DNA of 64,000 bases from Strix aluco (lineage: Eukaryota; Chordata; Aves; Strigiformes; Strigidae): positions 10,107,985-10,171,984 of the forward strand of contig NC_133940.1 of assembly GCF_031877795.1 (NCBI RefSeq). Direction: 5' to 3'. Positions 10,417-25,860 of this stretch are shown one piece after another. The position numbers and the translations under genes were made by a program. How positions within the stretch are numbered: position 1 is the stretch's first letter; each line of letters begins with the position of its first letter. Under the pieces are notes generated by a model. It made no database searches and was not told the origin of the DNA. It was given only the letters and a program-made list of their open reading frames with translations.

Positions 10417-11276
10417 ACCCTGAATTGGGATTCAGACTACTCCTTCACTGCCAGGCCTGAAAACACAGGCTGAGATCTTCAGTCCATGGTGGGAGCTCTG
10501 ACTAGAATCCTTCCTAAACCACATGACCAGTCTGCAAGCTCGAAAGTCCTAGTCTACATTTAATCAAAAATGCCTCCATCAGGAGGTTTCAATTTTACAC
10601 TGTATAGATGACAATTTGGCAAAAGCAAGCCCATAACCTGTACCTGGAAATAACTGTTGTGATTAGGATGCAAAACAGAGGTTATCAATACTTGTGCATT
10701 TGCATAAAAATCAATAACTGGGGGGAGGATGCAGACCTTCCATTGCTGCCCAGCACATTTACTGAACAAGTATGAGAATCTCTCACCTCGCCAGGAACAG
10801 AGAACTGTTCGAGGCGGGACGGAGCACTCCCTACGCAAATTCTCCCTCCCCTTGGCCAGCAGGGAACACCCGAGCTCCCGACCGGGCACAGTCACAGCGA
10901 GCAGCACCCAGAGGGTGCGAGGGGCTCGTGCAGAGCAACCACCAGGCGAACCGCTCCGCTAAGGCATGCGGTGACAGACCCGGTGACAACCAACCCACCC
11001 TGGGTCACCACTGTCAGAGTGAAAAGCAAGGATGCAGATGCCATCAGAGAACAGTATCGTACCCTCCTGCAGTCTGCCAAAAGCGCCAAGGGGCCCTGGA
11101 GCAGGTCGAGGTTCACTTCAGCGCAGGACCAGGAGAAAGACTTGAGCAGTGAGCTGAGGAGCGGCACAGGGATCTACAGCCTTTGATTAGCCTGGAACAC
11201 GCCAGGCGTGTCAAACGGAGTAGCCCTAAATGGAGACTATGGCATTTATTCCCCACAAACTCTTTCAAATATAGGG

Positions 11277-11311
<35 letters not shown>

Positions 11312-12984
11312 AGAAATAGTTCTTCCAAAATAAAACTTGAGCCCTCATCCTGTCAGCACCTCAGTGAACATGATGACTTCCCATGATTCGGTACAGCTAG
11401 CGGACATTAAACAAGGACTCTGCTATTTTTAACAGCATAAATAATGACATAGCTATTTGGGGATCTCTGTCCCACTCGATTTTTGGGATATTTAAGTACA
11501 GCTGATAGCCAATTACTACCAAAGAAAAGAGAAGTTAAGGATGAAATTCCTCTAAGAACAAATAGCACAAATCACCACTACTGAGCACAGAGGACCACTC
11601 CAGTGTATTTGTAATGCATTGCCAAAAGAATTTCACATCTCCCTGATGTGAAAACAACAAAAATACACTCCTAACTTGCCATCTCCCCCAACAGGCTGTT
11701 AAGGAAGAGCTAGCAAAGTCCCTGAGGCTTGGAGAAGTGAAGAAAGCACTTTTTAAAAATGGCTTAAAGACAGTTTTTCCTCTCAGAAGTTTTTCAGACA
11801 ATTACTGAGGTCAGCAGTGACCAAGGAATAATTAAACGCCTGCGGTGCTGTGAAAGCTGGATTTGGAGGCACAGCAAGGGAGAAGAGAAGATGCGCAGTT
11901 CGGGCACTAACCTACTGGGAGCCCCAGATTTAAATCCTTATTTCGCTAAGGTCTGCTGGGGTCAGAGCAGACCAAGTTCCTCGGTGCAGCACCGGCCCAC
12001 GCCGGGGGACATCAGCAGCACCGCCCCTCGCAGAGCACTACACAGATAAACACCCTGGACACCCTGAAAAAATTCAATACTGTGTCAACGGGGCACAGTA
12101 AGCACGCGCCAGGATGGATGCTGGAACAAGTCAGGAGGTGGTATTCCGTGAGGCAGCCTTTCATCCTGAAGGCCAGAACTCAAAAGAGGGCTAAAGCCAC
12201 AGTTCACAGCATTTGCCCCTTTTGACCTTTTCATTAGGCACACACAGAGTCACCCCCAGACAGGCCTCTCAGCAGGAGAGGTTTGCGGCAGAGGGGAGTT
12301 TGTCCCAAAGGTTTAGGGAGGGACAGGACAACGAAAAAGCTAGTTCATTGCAAGCTGTATTTCTGCTCTAAAGTAAGTATGCACAGTCCTTGGCGCTGGA
12401 AAGGGAAGTTAGCACTGGGCTTGCGGGTGCTGAACAAGAGGCACAGAATGAAGCCCTGACAGCACAGCTCACGGACACCAGGCTCCCCCATGGCTTCTGG
12501 CTGCCCACGTTTCTCAAAGCCCAGTAATAGCTGTAATTTCCAAACCAAAAGATCGCTAGGCAATCTAGTCTTGAACAGTGTCTGTGAAAAGAAACTCTGT
12601 TGAGGTGGTTGTATTTGAAGAACTGACAGTGTTTTGTCTCTGCTTTTGCTTCCCAAACTTCAGGTAGCAAAGTCGGGGCACCAGGCACACAAACCCAGCT
12701 TTTACCATTTAACAACATACTAATAACATTGCTCTGGAAAAGGTGGTTTGGGGCAAACTATAAGTCTAGTAAACATAATTATCTTTTGTTCAGTGGCAAA
12801 ATAACTGCCTTGGAGAAGGCTCTGAATGAAGATTCCATAGAGGGAGTTGCATGCAGGTCTGACAGCAGAGCAGCTGCTGTGACATCTGCACTGTAGCAGG
12901 GAGGGAAGGACGGGCTGAACCAGCTGCTGCAGCCAGACACTCAGAGGAAGCAACACATGGCAAATCCCCTTCCACCTCCACAAC
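10417..12984. other. Intergenic spacer, no recognised gene
   Basis: No gene of known family was recognised between the CR1 end and the LTR fragment. It contains the 31-base T run at 11278-11308. An open frame at 10971-11186 on the plus strand (WVTTVRVKSKDADAIREQY) looks mildly protein-like but has no recognised relative. In mammals AKAP14 would lie in this spacer; I see none of its exons. Confidence 0.5.
11278..11308 (+). repeat. Homopolymer run of 31 T
   Basis: Thirty-one consecutive T bases are present with no interruptions. It could be a simple slippage tract or the A-tail of a minus-strand retrocopy, but no AATAAA on the minus strand precedes it in the expected position. Confidence 0.9.
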
Positions 12985-13250
12985 ACAGCCATGGCTGGAA
13001 TATCCCTTGGGTCAGTTGGGGTCAGCTGTCCCAGCTGTGCCCCCTCCCAGCTCCTTGTGCACCCCCAGCCTCCTCGCTGGTGGGGTGGGGTGAGGAGCAG
13101 AAAAGGCCTTGACTCTGTGTCAGCGCTGCCCAGCGGTAACGAAAACATCCCTGTGCTATCAACACTGCTGTCAGCACAAACCCAAACCACAGCCCCATAC
13201 CAGCTACTAAGAAGAAAATGAACTCTACCCCAGTCAAAAGCAGCACAACA
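12985..13250 (-). mobile_element. Partial ERVL-type LTR fragment, antisense
   Basis: The minus strand reads CTGGGGTAGAGTTCATTTTC, TAGTAGCTGGTATGGGGCTGTG, GTGTTGATAGCACAGGGATG and CCACCAGCGAGGAGGC. This follows, in the same order, the 5' half of the intact solo LTR at 35063-35625 (CTGGGATAGTTAATTTCCTTC, TAGCAGCTGGTACAGTGCTGTG, ATGTTGATAACACACTGATG). Only the first part of the LTR is present, so it is an old truncated relic. Boundaries are approximate. Confidence 0.7.
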
Positions 13251-13259
13251 GCCCATAGC

Positions 13260-14290
13260 CACCAGTCAGAAATCTTATATCCTATCACAAACTTAAAATT
13301 GTAACATACCAGTCTTTGCCTTCACAAGACAACACTCACAGAGGCTTTAAACCAAAACTATTCTAATCCATGAGAAACGTTGTACAAATACAGAGGTTAT
13401 TTTTGAAGAAGCAGATAGTAGCTCTCACCTAATTAAAATGCGTGCTTTTTGAGGTTTTGTATGTGAACTCTGCCCTGTGTCTCCTCCCTTGCAGACCTTG
13501 CCTGTGGAGGTATTCTTCACTCTGGAGCCCAGCAGGCTGATTCACACGCAAATATTATTACTCTTCCACCACTGACACAACTTGGGAGGTTCTACAAGCT
13601 TTTTCATGCCAAAACCAAAGAGGGACCTTGACGTAAGTTTGCAGCAATAGCAGAGAGGCGGAGGAAGCTGCCAAAATCTTGCTACGTAAAACCAAACAAC
13701 CCTGTTTATCATTAGCTTCACGCCACCCCATGAACACCTCCCTTCTCTGTAATGAATTTGTCCTGGGTTTACACCTGTCTAGGTGATGTTCTTTTTTTCA
13801 GCAGACAGGCTTGCCCTGTGAATAAAGGCCAGCTCTCAGCTGGCCAAACTTGGACTCAGTATTATTCTTACCATTTACCCTCTTACTCCATCCTCCAGGC
13901 CAGAAGAGTGTCAGTTTAGAGAAAAGAGGCTTAAGGACAACACTGAAAATAAAGTAACACTCATGGAAAGACAGACTTTCTAATGAACATCTCCAATTCA
14001 CCATCACCAATGCTCTGCTGGTATTTTGTGGAGAATCAAATAAACACAATGAAGAAAGAATGGCTCTTCCTTATTAGCATTTCTACTTTGTGGATACTTA
14101 AAAAGCATTAAATGTGTACAAAATCAAGTACGGCCTGACCTGGCAGCTGGCTCTACATGACAGTCCCTTGTGGGTATGGGCAGGTACGGCAGGACGGAAC
14201 CAGGTTCCAGAGTGTAAACGGGAAGAGGCAGCTGGGCAGGACTTGCTGTTTGCGAACACCAGGTCTGCAGAACTCCAGGGAAAACATTAC
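13260..14290. other. Spacer between LTR fragment and NKAP 3' end
   Basis: I see no coding exon or clear repeat. It is the last part of the convergent gap between NDUFA1 (plus) and NKAP (minus). Confidence 0.45.
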
Positions 14291-14296
14291 AGGACT

Positions 14297-14302
14297 TTTA
14301 TT
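14297..14302 (-). terminator. NKAP: Candidate NKAP polyadenylation signal
   Basis: TTTATT on the plus strand reads AATAAA on the minus strand, about 1.1 kb after the NKAP stop. It is a candidate only; nearer non-canonical signals could be used. Confidence 0.35.
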
Positions 14303-15394
14303 TTTCTTTATACAAACATACAAGACATCTCTGCTGCCAAAACTACAACACAGAGATTTAGGCAAACAAAACAACCCTCTAGAAAACACTTTGTTTTTAA
14401 AAGCATTTGAGAAAAAGAAGGTTAAGGGGGGCATGTTTGGAAATGTCCAGTTGAATCAAAGATAACCACCATAGAAGCACTACCCGGAGTAGGCCTCTGA
14501 GTAGAGTTTAAAGGAAGCCATGTAAGGCTGCTGAAACAGACTAACTTAAAATACCCCAGGAGTTAAAATAAGGTTTTAATCTAGAACACTTCCATAGACA
14601 AAGAAATTTCAAATAAATCGAACGATACATCCTTGTTACCACCTGTATACATCCAGGGGTTCCAATCACTGCACCCCACTGCTCTGATACCTATGTATAA
14701 CATAGGAGAAAAAGAAGCAAGCAACTTAATTCTTCACCACAGGCTTGGTGGATTGAAGATTAGACCCTATTACTGTTACTTTATACCCCAATTGCCATCT
14801 GCTTGCTTTAAAGTAACTGAAGCCCATCTGTATTAAATTACAAAGTCATTTCTATTTACAAGTCTAGTTTGAACCACAAATCAAACTCAACTGTTTTGAG
14901 AAAAAAATAAATCTAAAAGACTTATGAAAAAATACCTAAGTGGACAGTCTTCGATCTTAAAACAGGAACTTAGGAGTTCCTTCATTTTTGCTACTGTTAC
15001 TAGTAGCTTGCTTCTGATGGCAAATCTACCTCATTAACCAAAATAAATGGAAAATTGCACTTATCAGCATCAGGTAACAAAGCCCTCACAGGAAATCCTG
15101 CTTGTCTGATTCAAAGCAAGCACAGAACATTGCCACCTCTAATCTTCCCTGCCTGTTCCTGCCTTCCCTGCCTTGCAGCCTTTCACTTTACAGGGATTCC
15201 TTGTAGACGGTGAACACCTCACCCAAGAAAATGTGACAAAAGAAACTCTGTCTCTTTGATACAAGTAATCCACTCCTGAGGCTTGGCCCTGTTGGGTGAA
15301 AAGCACCGCAGCACTTGCAGCTTTTTTCAAATCATGACTGGAACAGGGTAGCTGCTGCTTGGTAGAATCTATGGTGTACAGTTCAAAGAAAGAA

Positions 15395-20250
<4,856 letters not shown>

Positions 20251-21673
20251 AAACAGCAGCACGTGGGGAGATAATGACACAAATTATGTTTTAAGACGCT
20301 CGCTGTCCTTGAGGGTTTGAGCACCTTGCACCTATGCTTTCTTTAAAAAAACCCTAATTTCTGCTCTGCCCTGGGAAGTGCAGCCTAACATTGCTGGGCT
20401 CCTGTGAGCTCAGCGTAAATGGGGCAATTTGGACGGCTGCTTCATCCCGAAAAGCCTGTGCTGGTTTACACTGGCTGGTTAAGATGTCTGAGTATGTCGG
20501 TGTCTTTTTCACAAATGAAACTCTATTTCAGTTCCCAAGCCTATCATACGCAGCATAAAAAAATCTGTAAGCAGGAGGAAGCCTATTTAAATTATTATTA
20601 TCTTGCATGCATGTAACCGCATGCAGAACAGGGGACGGAAAAGATGTTACCAGTGGTTTGCATATGTGTATGGTGTAACCATATCCTGTGTCTGTCCGAG
20701 GGCAGCCTGGCATCTCCCTGCTGTGGGGCACTGAATATTTTGAGTGTCAGGGACTACTGCTTGCCTCATTGAAGTAGAGAAGGCTATCTTTTAAAAGGCT
20801 GTTGTTTTATTTGGCGGTAGGGTCATTTGAATGAGACAGCTGGAAGTCTGCAGTGGCTCTGGTTTTGCCAGCTGAATCTGTACTGCATCAATTAAGGCTC
20901 AGTGACTTTGTCGCTCTGAGCTGCCAGTCTCAGGAAGAACCTGAAACCTAGAGCGATCCTGAGACTTAGCAGCCCATATCCACGCTCTCCTCACAGGCTG
21001 CCCGAGTTCATTTACCCCTGTGGTATGTGAAGTCAGATGTCCCCAGAAGAAGTCCAGGCCACTGTGTACACCCAGCACTGGTTACAGCAGGTCATGCCAC
21101 CAACCCTCGAGAGAGATGGAAGCTGCTGGGCCAGACACGTAATGTAGGGACCTGTCCAGGTGGCAAGTACCCCTGAGGCCTTCCTGAGGGCACGTGGCCT
21201 TCCCTAGCTTCTCCCCTGGGATCCCCCACAGCCAGGGCTCAGGGCTGCCCCAGAAAAGGGGTAGAAGACCCTGAAACGCGTCCGGCGGCAGCGCGCTGTG
21301 CACTGGAGCCCGGGTTCACTGTGTGCTGACGTGGGCCGGCAGGGCGGCGGAGAGCCGGGGCGTTTCGGAGGCACTGGGCACCGCAGCGCTCGGCACAGCT
21401 GGCTGCCGGCCTCCGGCTGCGGCGAGGCAGCTCTTGTGATAAGGCCACTCACGTCTGTATCCGAGGGTCTGTCTTGGCAAAATGGTGGCTAAAACATCTA
21501 CCTCTCAGGAGTGCTCTGCACCTCTGTTACTTGTACTGTAAAGTGGTGCTAATATGGTAAAGTGATCTGACGTATTTTTACACACAGGTTATGCAATGCA
21601 CATATATACAGAACCTAACAGCATCTACAACTACTAATGTCAATAAAAAGTATCACTGGACTTTAAATTCGGT

Positions 21674-21775
21674 TATATGGTGTAGTTGGGAACTGTCAGT
21701 GTTAGGTTAACGGTTGGACTAGATGATCTTCAAGGTCCTTTCCAACCTAGGTGATTCTGTGATTCTGTGATTCTG
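21674..21775 (+). mobile_element. CR1 LINE, 3'-terminal fragment
   Basis: The last 100 bases of a CR1: ATGGTGTAGTTGGGAACTGT, GGTTGGACTAGATGATC, CCTTTCCAACCTAGG, then GATTCTGTGATTCTGTGATT. It shares the distinctive ATGGTGTAGTTGGGAA with the 2.1-kb copy ending at 44378, so both belong to the same CR1 subfamily. Confidence 0.92.
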
Positions 21776-23455
21776 AGGCTTTACACAATGGGATTGACAG
21801 ACAAAATACTCTCTAAAAATTCCTTGAAGCACAAACGGTGGAATTTAGTATTTTAGAGTCCTTCAGAAGCAGTGGTGTTTTATTTGAAATTCCACAGTGG
21901 AATACTATTTCTGTCCCTAAAAGTAGTCTTAGCTAGGATAACTGTTGAATTTTGATTTTACTGAAGGCCCTAAGGGGAAATTCACTGTCCTGTTTATCAA
22001 ATTTAATTTATTTTAATGTAAAATATGTTTTTTCATGACAGAGAACGCTTCTTTGTCTCTCAGATTTGTCTTTAAAAGAATTTTCTGTTCCTGCAAACTG
22101 TATTTTTTAAAAGAGAGCTCTTAAAATTGCTTAACTGAAAATTTGTCACTGAATTGTGTACTTTTTTGTCTTCTCACAAAAGCCTACACATCACTTCTTT
22201 AAATTTGTACTTCGTCTTTTCAGAGCCTCCATCCCAGAGTTTTTTTGGATCACTTCTATGCATCAAAATAAAAGTTGCTATTGTGTCTCTTATCTATTTT
22301 TTCAGTTCCAAGAACACCACGTTTAGTTCTATGTTCTAGAGGTTTGTCAGTAGCTTAGATAAAATGGTTCCTTTAATTTGTCACTACATAAGTTTTTATG
22401 TCAGTCAAATCACCAAACACTTTCTAGGCTTATCTAAAAATAAAAGAGGAAAAAAAAACAACCCCCAAAACTAAGAGGTGCATGCTAGACAAAAAAAAAA
22501 TACACTGAAATTCTGCATTCAGGTGCAGGAGGACAGAGTGGCAGCTTCAGTAAAATTTTTTAAGCTGGTCAGAGCATTAGTTCTGTCCTGACCATGGCAA
22601 GGTGACAGTGGGGTTCCGATTTTATATCTGATATAAGAAGCTGCCATAGAGAGGAGCTTCTGCAAAAAGGTAAAAGTCAAGGAGATGGTGCAACTCTCAC
22701 AGCTAGACCAGCATCTTTTAAATTAGCCAGCATTTCTGTCCCTAAGGGTAAGCAGTTCATACCTGATTTTTTAGACCTGATGACGCTTCAGGAGCAGGGC
22801 TCCTTCCAAATCAGTGCTCATCTTTATCTGTAAATTCTCCTGTTAATTATTTAGAAATGAGATAGGCAACGAGGAGAAGAAAATTCCTTGAAGCTGAAGG
22901 ATGAAAGGCTAAGAAATGGTTTAACTGGGACCATCAGACATTTGTGGAGGAGAAAAAAGAACACTGGATTATACATTAAGAAATAAAACAATTATAGAAA
23001 TATTTTAATGTAACCTGTGTAAAAATGACTAAGAACTTATATCAAAGGAGAAAACTTAATTGAAGGGTTATAGGAGGAAGAAAAGCCTACCTTTTCCCCG
23101 GATTATTCTTTTCTGTTATTTATTCTTCTTCACTCAACTCTGGAAAAACCTATAAATAAACAGAAACTGGCTTTGTAACATTTCAGATCTGAAGGCTCGC
23201 TTCAAAAAGGCACTTCTGCTAGTAGCTATACAAATACAGGGAGTGTGGCAGGTGATTTTCTTGCTAGAAGGGCTCATAAACCATTTCGCTGCTGATTGAT
23301 ATATGCAGTGAGGGATTGCAGTTGTTCGTGCCAGTGGCCGTGGCTTGTTAATGGATTTGGTCGAACTTGGGAGAAGGACATTTGTTCTTGGCAAAGTTTT
23401 TGAATCTTAAGAAAAATCAAGAGCTCCCATAGTTCAAGTCCACAAAATCCATAGG

Positions 23456-23473
23456 AAAAAAAAAAAAAAAAAA
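23456..23473 (+). repeat. Homopolymer run of 18 A
   Basis: Eighteen A bases follow ATAGG. This is a simple tract in the spacer upstream of ZBTB33. Confidence 0.85.
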
Positions 23474-24140
23474 GGGAACAGATCAGTAACTGAAGATGAA
23501 AAATATCTTTTATGATGTTGGTGCTCTTTGAGCATTTATGAACAGCGGCAGTTTCCAAGAGAACATTGTTGCTATGTCACTTTGATGACCACATGTCGAA
23601 TGTGCCGAGAGCCGCATTTTGTCAAAGGCTTTAACGTCTGTACAGCTCCTAGTGGAGTCTAACACGTGCCACTGTGGTGCAAAGAATACAAAATAAATGA
23701 TCCTGCAGTGCGAGCGTGGGTGTTGAGGTTCAGGCTCCAGGAGATTGCCTCGCTGTTGGGCGGAGGTGCCCGCTGCGTCAGCGCTTGGCAGCGCCGCGCC
23801 GGCCCGCTCTGCCCCCGGGAAGGAAATGAGCCGCAGCGGGACGTAGCCCGCTGCCATCGCGGCGGCACAGCCTCACCCCACACGGTCAGACACGAGGCGG
23901 GTGGCGGGGGCTTAGTGCGGGTGTTGCCGGGGGCGAGGAGAGCGGGCTGGCCGGGAGCCAGGCATGACCTGTCAAGGCCCAAGCGAGGCCCGGGCGCTCG
24001 GCCCTGGGCTGCCCAAGGCCTCCGGTGGAGCGGGGCCGGGGAGCGGCGAGGTGCGGAGCTTCCCCCCTGCCAGTGGCCAACACACGGGGCCTCGGGGCCT
24101 GTAACCGGCCTCCGAGCGGGCGGGAGACGGCGCGGAGGGT

Positions 24141-24157
24141 GGGGGGGGGGGGGGGGG
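24141..24157 (+). repeat. Homopolymer run of 17 G in CpG island
   Basis: Seventeen G bases in a row, preceded by GGAGGGT and followed by CGGCGG. It could form a G-quadruplex and is prone to length error in sequencing. Confidence 0.85.
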
Positions 24158-24740
24158 CGGCGGCCCCAGGCGACGTCTGGGGCCTCCTGGGAGCCGCCAA
24201 CCCCCTCAGGCCGCTACACCGCTGCCGCGGCGGGGGAGGCTCTGCAGGAGGCCGGCCCGGGGGAGCCGGCGGCAGGCACAGCGCGGCACGGCCCGGCCTG
24301 AGGCCCGGCTGGGGGCGGCCGGAGGCCCGGCCCGCCCCGCTCCGCCCCGCCCCGCCCCCGCGGCCGAAGGTTCCCGAGGCCGTTCGGGTCGCGCAGCCGA
24401 AGGGTGACGAGCGCGCTCGGGCGGAGCGCGGCGGCCCGCAGGGGAAGGGCAGCGCCGGGCAGCGCCCCCTGGCGGCCGCGCAGCGGGGGCCGCGCCCGAG
24501 CCCGAGCGAGCGGCGGCGGCGGCGGCCGGTGCCCGTTGTGCGGAGAAGGGCGGCGGGAGCGCAGGTAACGCGGCCCCTCGCCTTCCTCCTCCGCCCCGTG
24601 GGCTGCCTTCCCCCCTCCCGCCGCCGGCGGGGGCCGGCTCCGCTCGCCTCGCCTCGAGCAGGAAGTGGCGGCGGCGGGCACGGCCTGGCCGCGCGGAGGA
24701 GGCGGAGGGGCCGCCCGTCAGCCCCGGCTGCCGCCGCCGG

Positions 24741-24776
24741 GCCGCTCCCCGGGCCGCTCCCCGGGCCGCTCCCCGG
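24741..24776 (+). repeat. 12-bp tandem repeat, three perfect copies
   Basis: GCCGCTCCCCGG occurs three times without change at 24741, 24753 and 24765. It is non-coding and inside the ZBTB33 island. Confidence 0.92.
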
Positions 24777-25135
24777 GCCCGCCGCCTGCCAGCGCCGCCG
24801 CTCGGTCTCGCTGAGGCGGGGCGGCCCGGCCGCTGTTGCGCCGCCCGGGGAGCCCGCGGCAGGGCCCGGCGGCCGCCCGCCCGCCAACCACCTCCCGCGA
24901 CGGTGCCCTCCCCGCGGCGGCGGCTCGGAACGCTCGTGTTCATGGTAAACTTCACCGGGGGGTGCGGGGGGAGCCGAGCGGTGGCCTCGGAGGAGACCGA
25001 GATGGGCTGGAGCCGCCGCCGCCGTTCCGCGGCCGGGATCGGGGCGGGGGGGGCCGGCGCTCGGCGGCCGGAGGTCTCGGCCTCTTCATCTCGTCCTGCC
25101 CTTCCAGGCGCCTGGAAAGAAAGTTTCACGAGTAA

Positions 25136-25858
25136 AATTACGGATTTACAGCCTTTAACTCGCTGTTCTTATATTTTGAAGATTTGTTTTTGCATCTTGG
25201 TGGTGGGCATCGAATGGGAAGTGCCGATAGATGGATTAGTTTGACTTTACAAATCATTTCTGTTAACGGTGGTGCCTCGGTATCTCAGTTTCCAACACAG
25301 AGCAACCTTGCAACTATAGGAGGAGGTGTAAAAAACCAAAAAGTTTATTTTTCTCGGCAAGGAAGTGAACTTCAGTAGCATTTTCATTGACCTCAGTTGA
25401 CTGGTAATACATGGATGCACAGATTTTGTTGTCTGGCCCATAAATATCCTGGACGTTAATCGGGCTTTCTCATAACAATTTACAGAATATTTTCACAATT
25501 AGAAAGAAATCTCTAATAATGTTTAAAGCCTTTTGAGGGACCTGAATCTTGCAACTTCCTGGTTTTCAAATTTACCTCATTTGCTATTGAATCAGATAAG
25601 CAGTTGTTTTTCTGTTCCTCACCTTGTAAGAATAGAGGATCTATTCAGAATTGCACATACCTTGTGTAGAAGGTGAAGGGACAAATAACAATAAGAAACA
25701 AATTTGCAGAGTGCTATAGCATATAAGCTTATGAAAGTGTCTCAGATTTGTTTTTTTCAAAAGAAGGAATAAGCAGTAAATATGGGAACATTGTCATGCA
25801 GTTAAAACCGTAAATCTGTATTTTTATTAATTTGATGCCTTTTACTTGCTCTTTGTAG
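25136..25858 (+). other. ZBTB33 5' intron region
   Basis: AT-rich sequence between the island and the coding exon, ending in the acceptor TTTGTAG at 25858. It contains no recognised repeat or coding exon. Confidence 0.6.
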
Positions 25859-25860
25859 GA

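Larger units (their letters stand above)
20251..23750. other. Intergenic spacer between NKAP and ZBTB33 islands
   Basis: There is no recognised gene. It contains the CR1 3' end at 21674-21775, an 18-base A run at 23456-23473 and AT-rich single-copy sequence. Short open frames have no recognisable domains. Confidence 0.5.
23750..25135. promoter_or_regulatory. ZBTB33 CpG island and 5' non-coding region
   Basis: This is a very CpG-dense block 0.7-2.1 kb upstream of the ZBTB33 coding exon, and so its likely promoter and non-coding first exon. A good splice donor GCAG|GTAACG lies at 24564/24565. A run of 17 G (24141-24157) and three copies of a 12-base unit (24741-24776) lie inside. A GTGACG half-CRE occurs near 24403. 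Which exon 1 is used cannot be told from sequence alone. Confidence 0.75.

Noticed and set aside
11699-11805. Plus-strand AVKEELAKSLRLGEVKKALF frame after a CAG acceptor-like site
   Set aside because: No known family, no donor in frame and a short run; treated as chance.
13022-13288. Minus-strand 88-codon frame with hydrophobic start (MIGYKISDWWLWAVVLLLTG)
   Set aside because: It looks like a membrane protein but overlaps the LTR fragment, whose sequence explains it.
23704-23711. Possible Kaiso site near ZBTB33 (TCCTGCAG)
   Set aside because: The consensus TCCTGCNA needs A at the last position; this has G, and it lies outside the core island.
23886-25129. Open frames of over 300 codons on both strands upstream of ZBTB33
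   Set aside because: Same GC-bias effect; no domain, no splice logic, several mutually overlapping frames.
25846-25860. Upstream in-frame ATG for ZBTB33
   Set aside because: It precedes the splice acceptor at 25858 and is intronic; the ATG at 25861 matches the known N-terminus.
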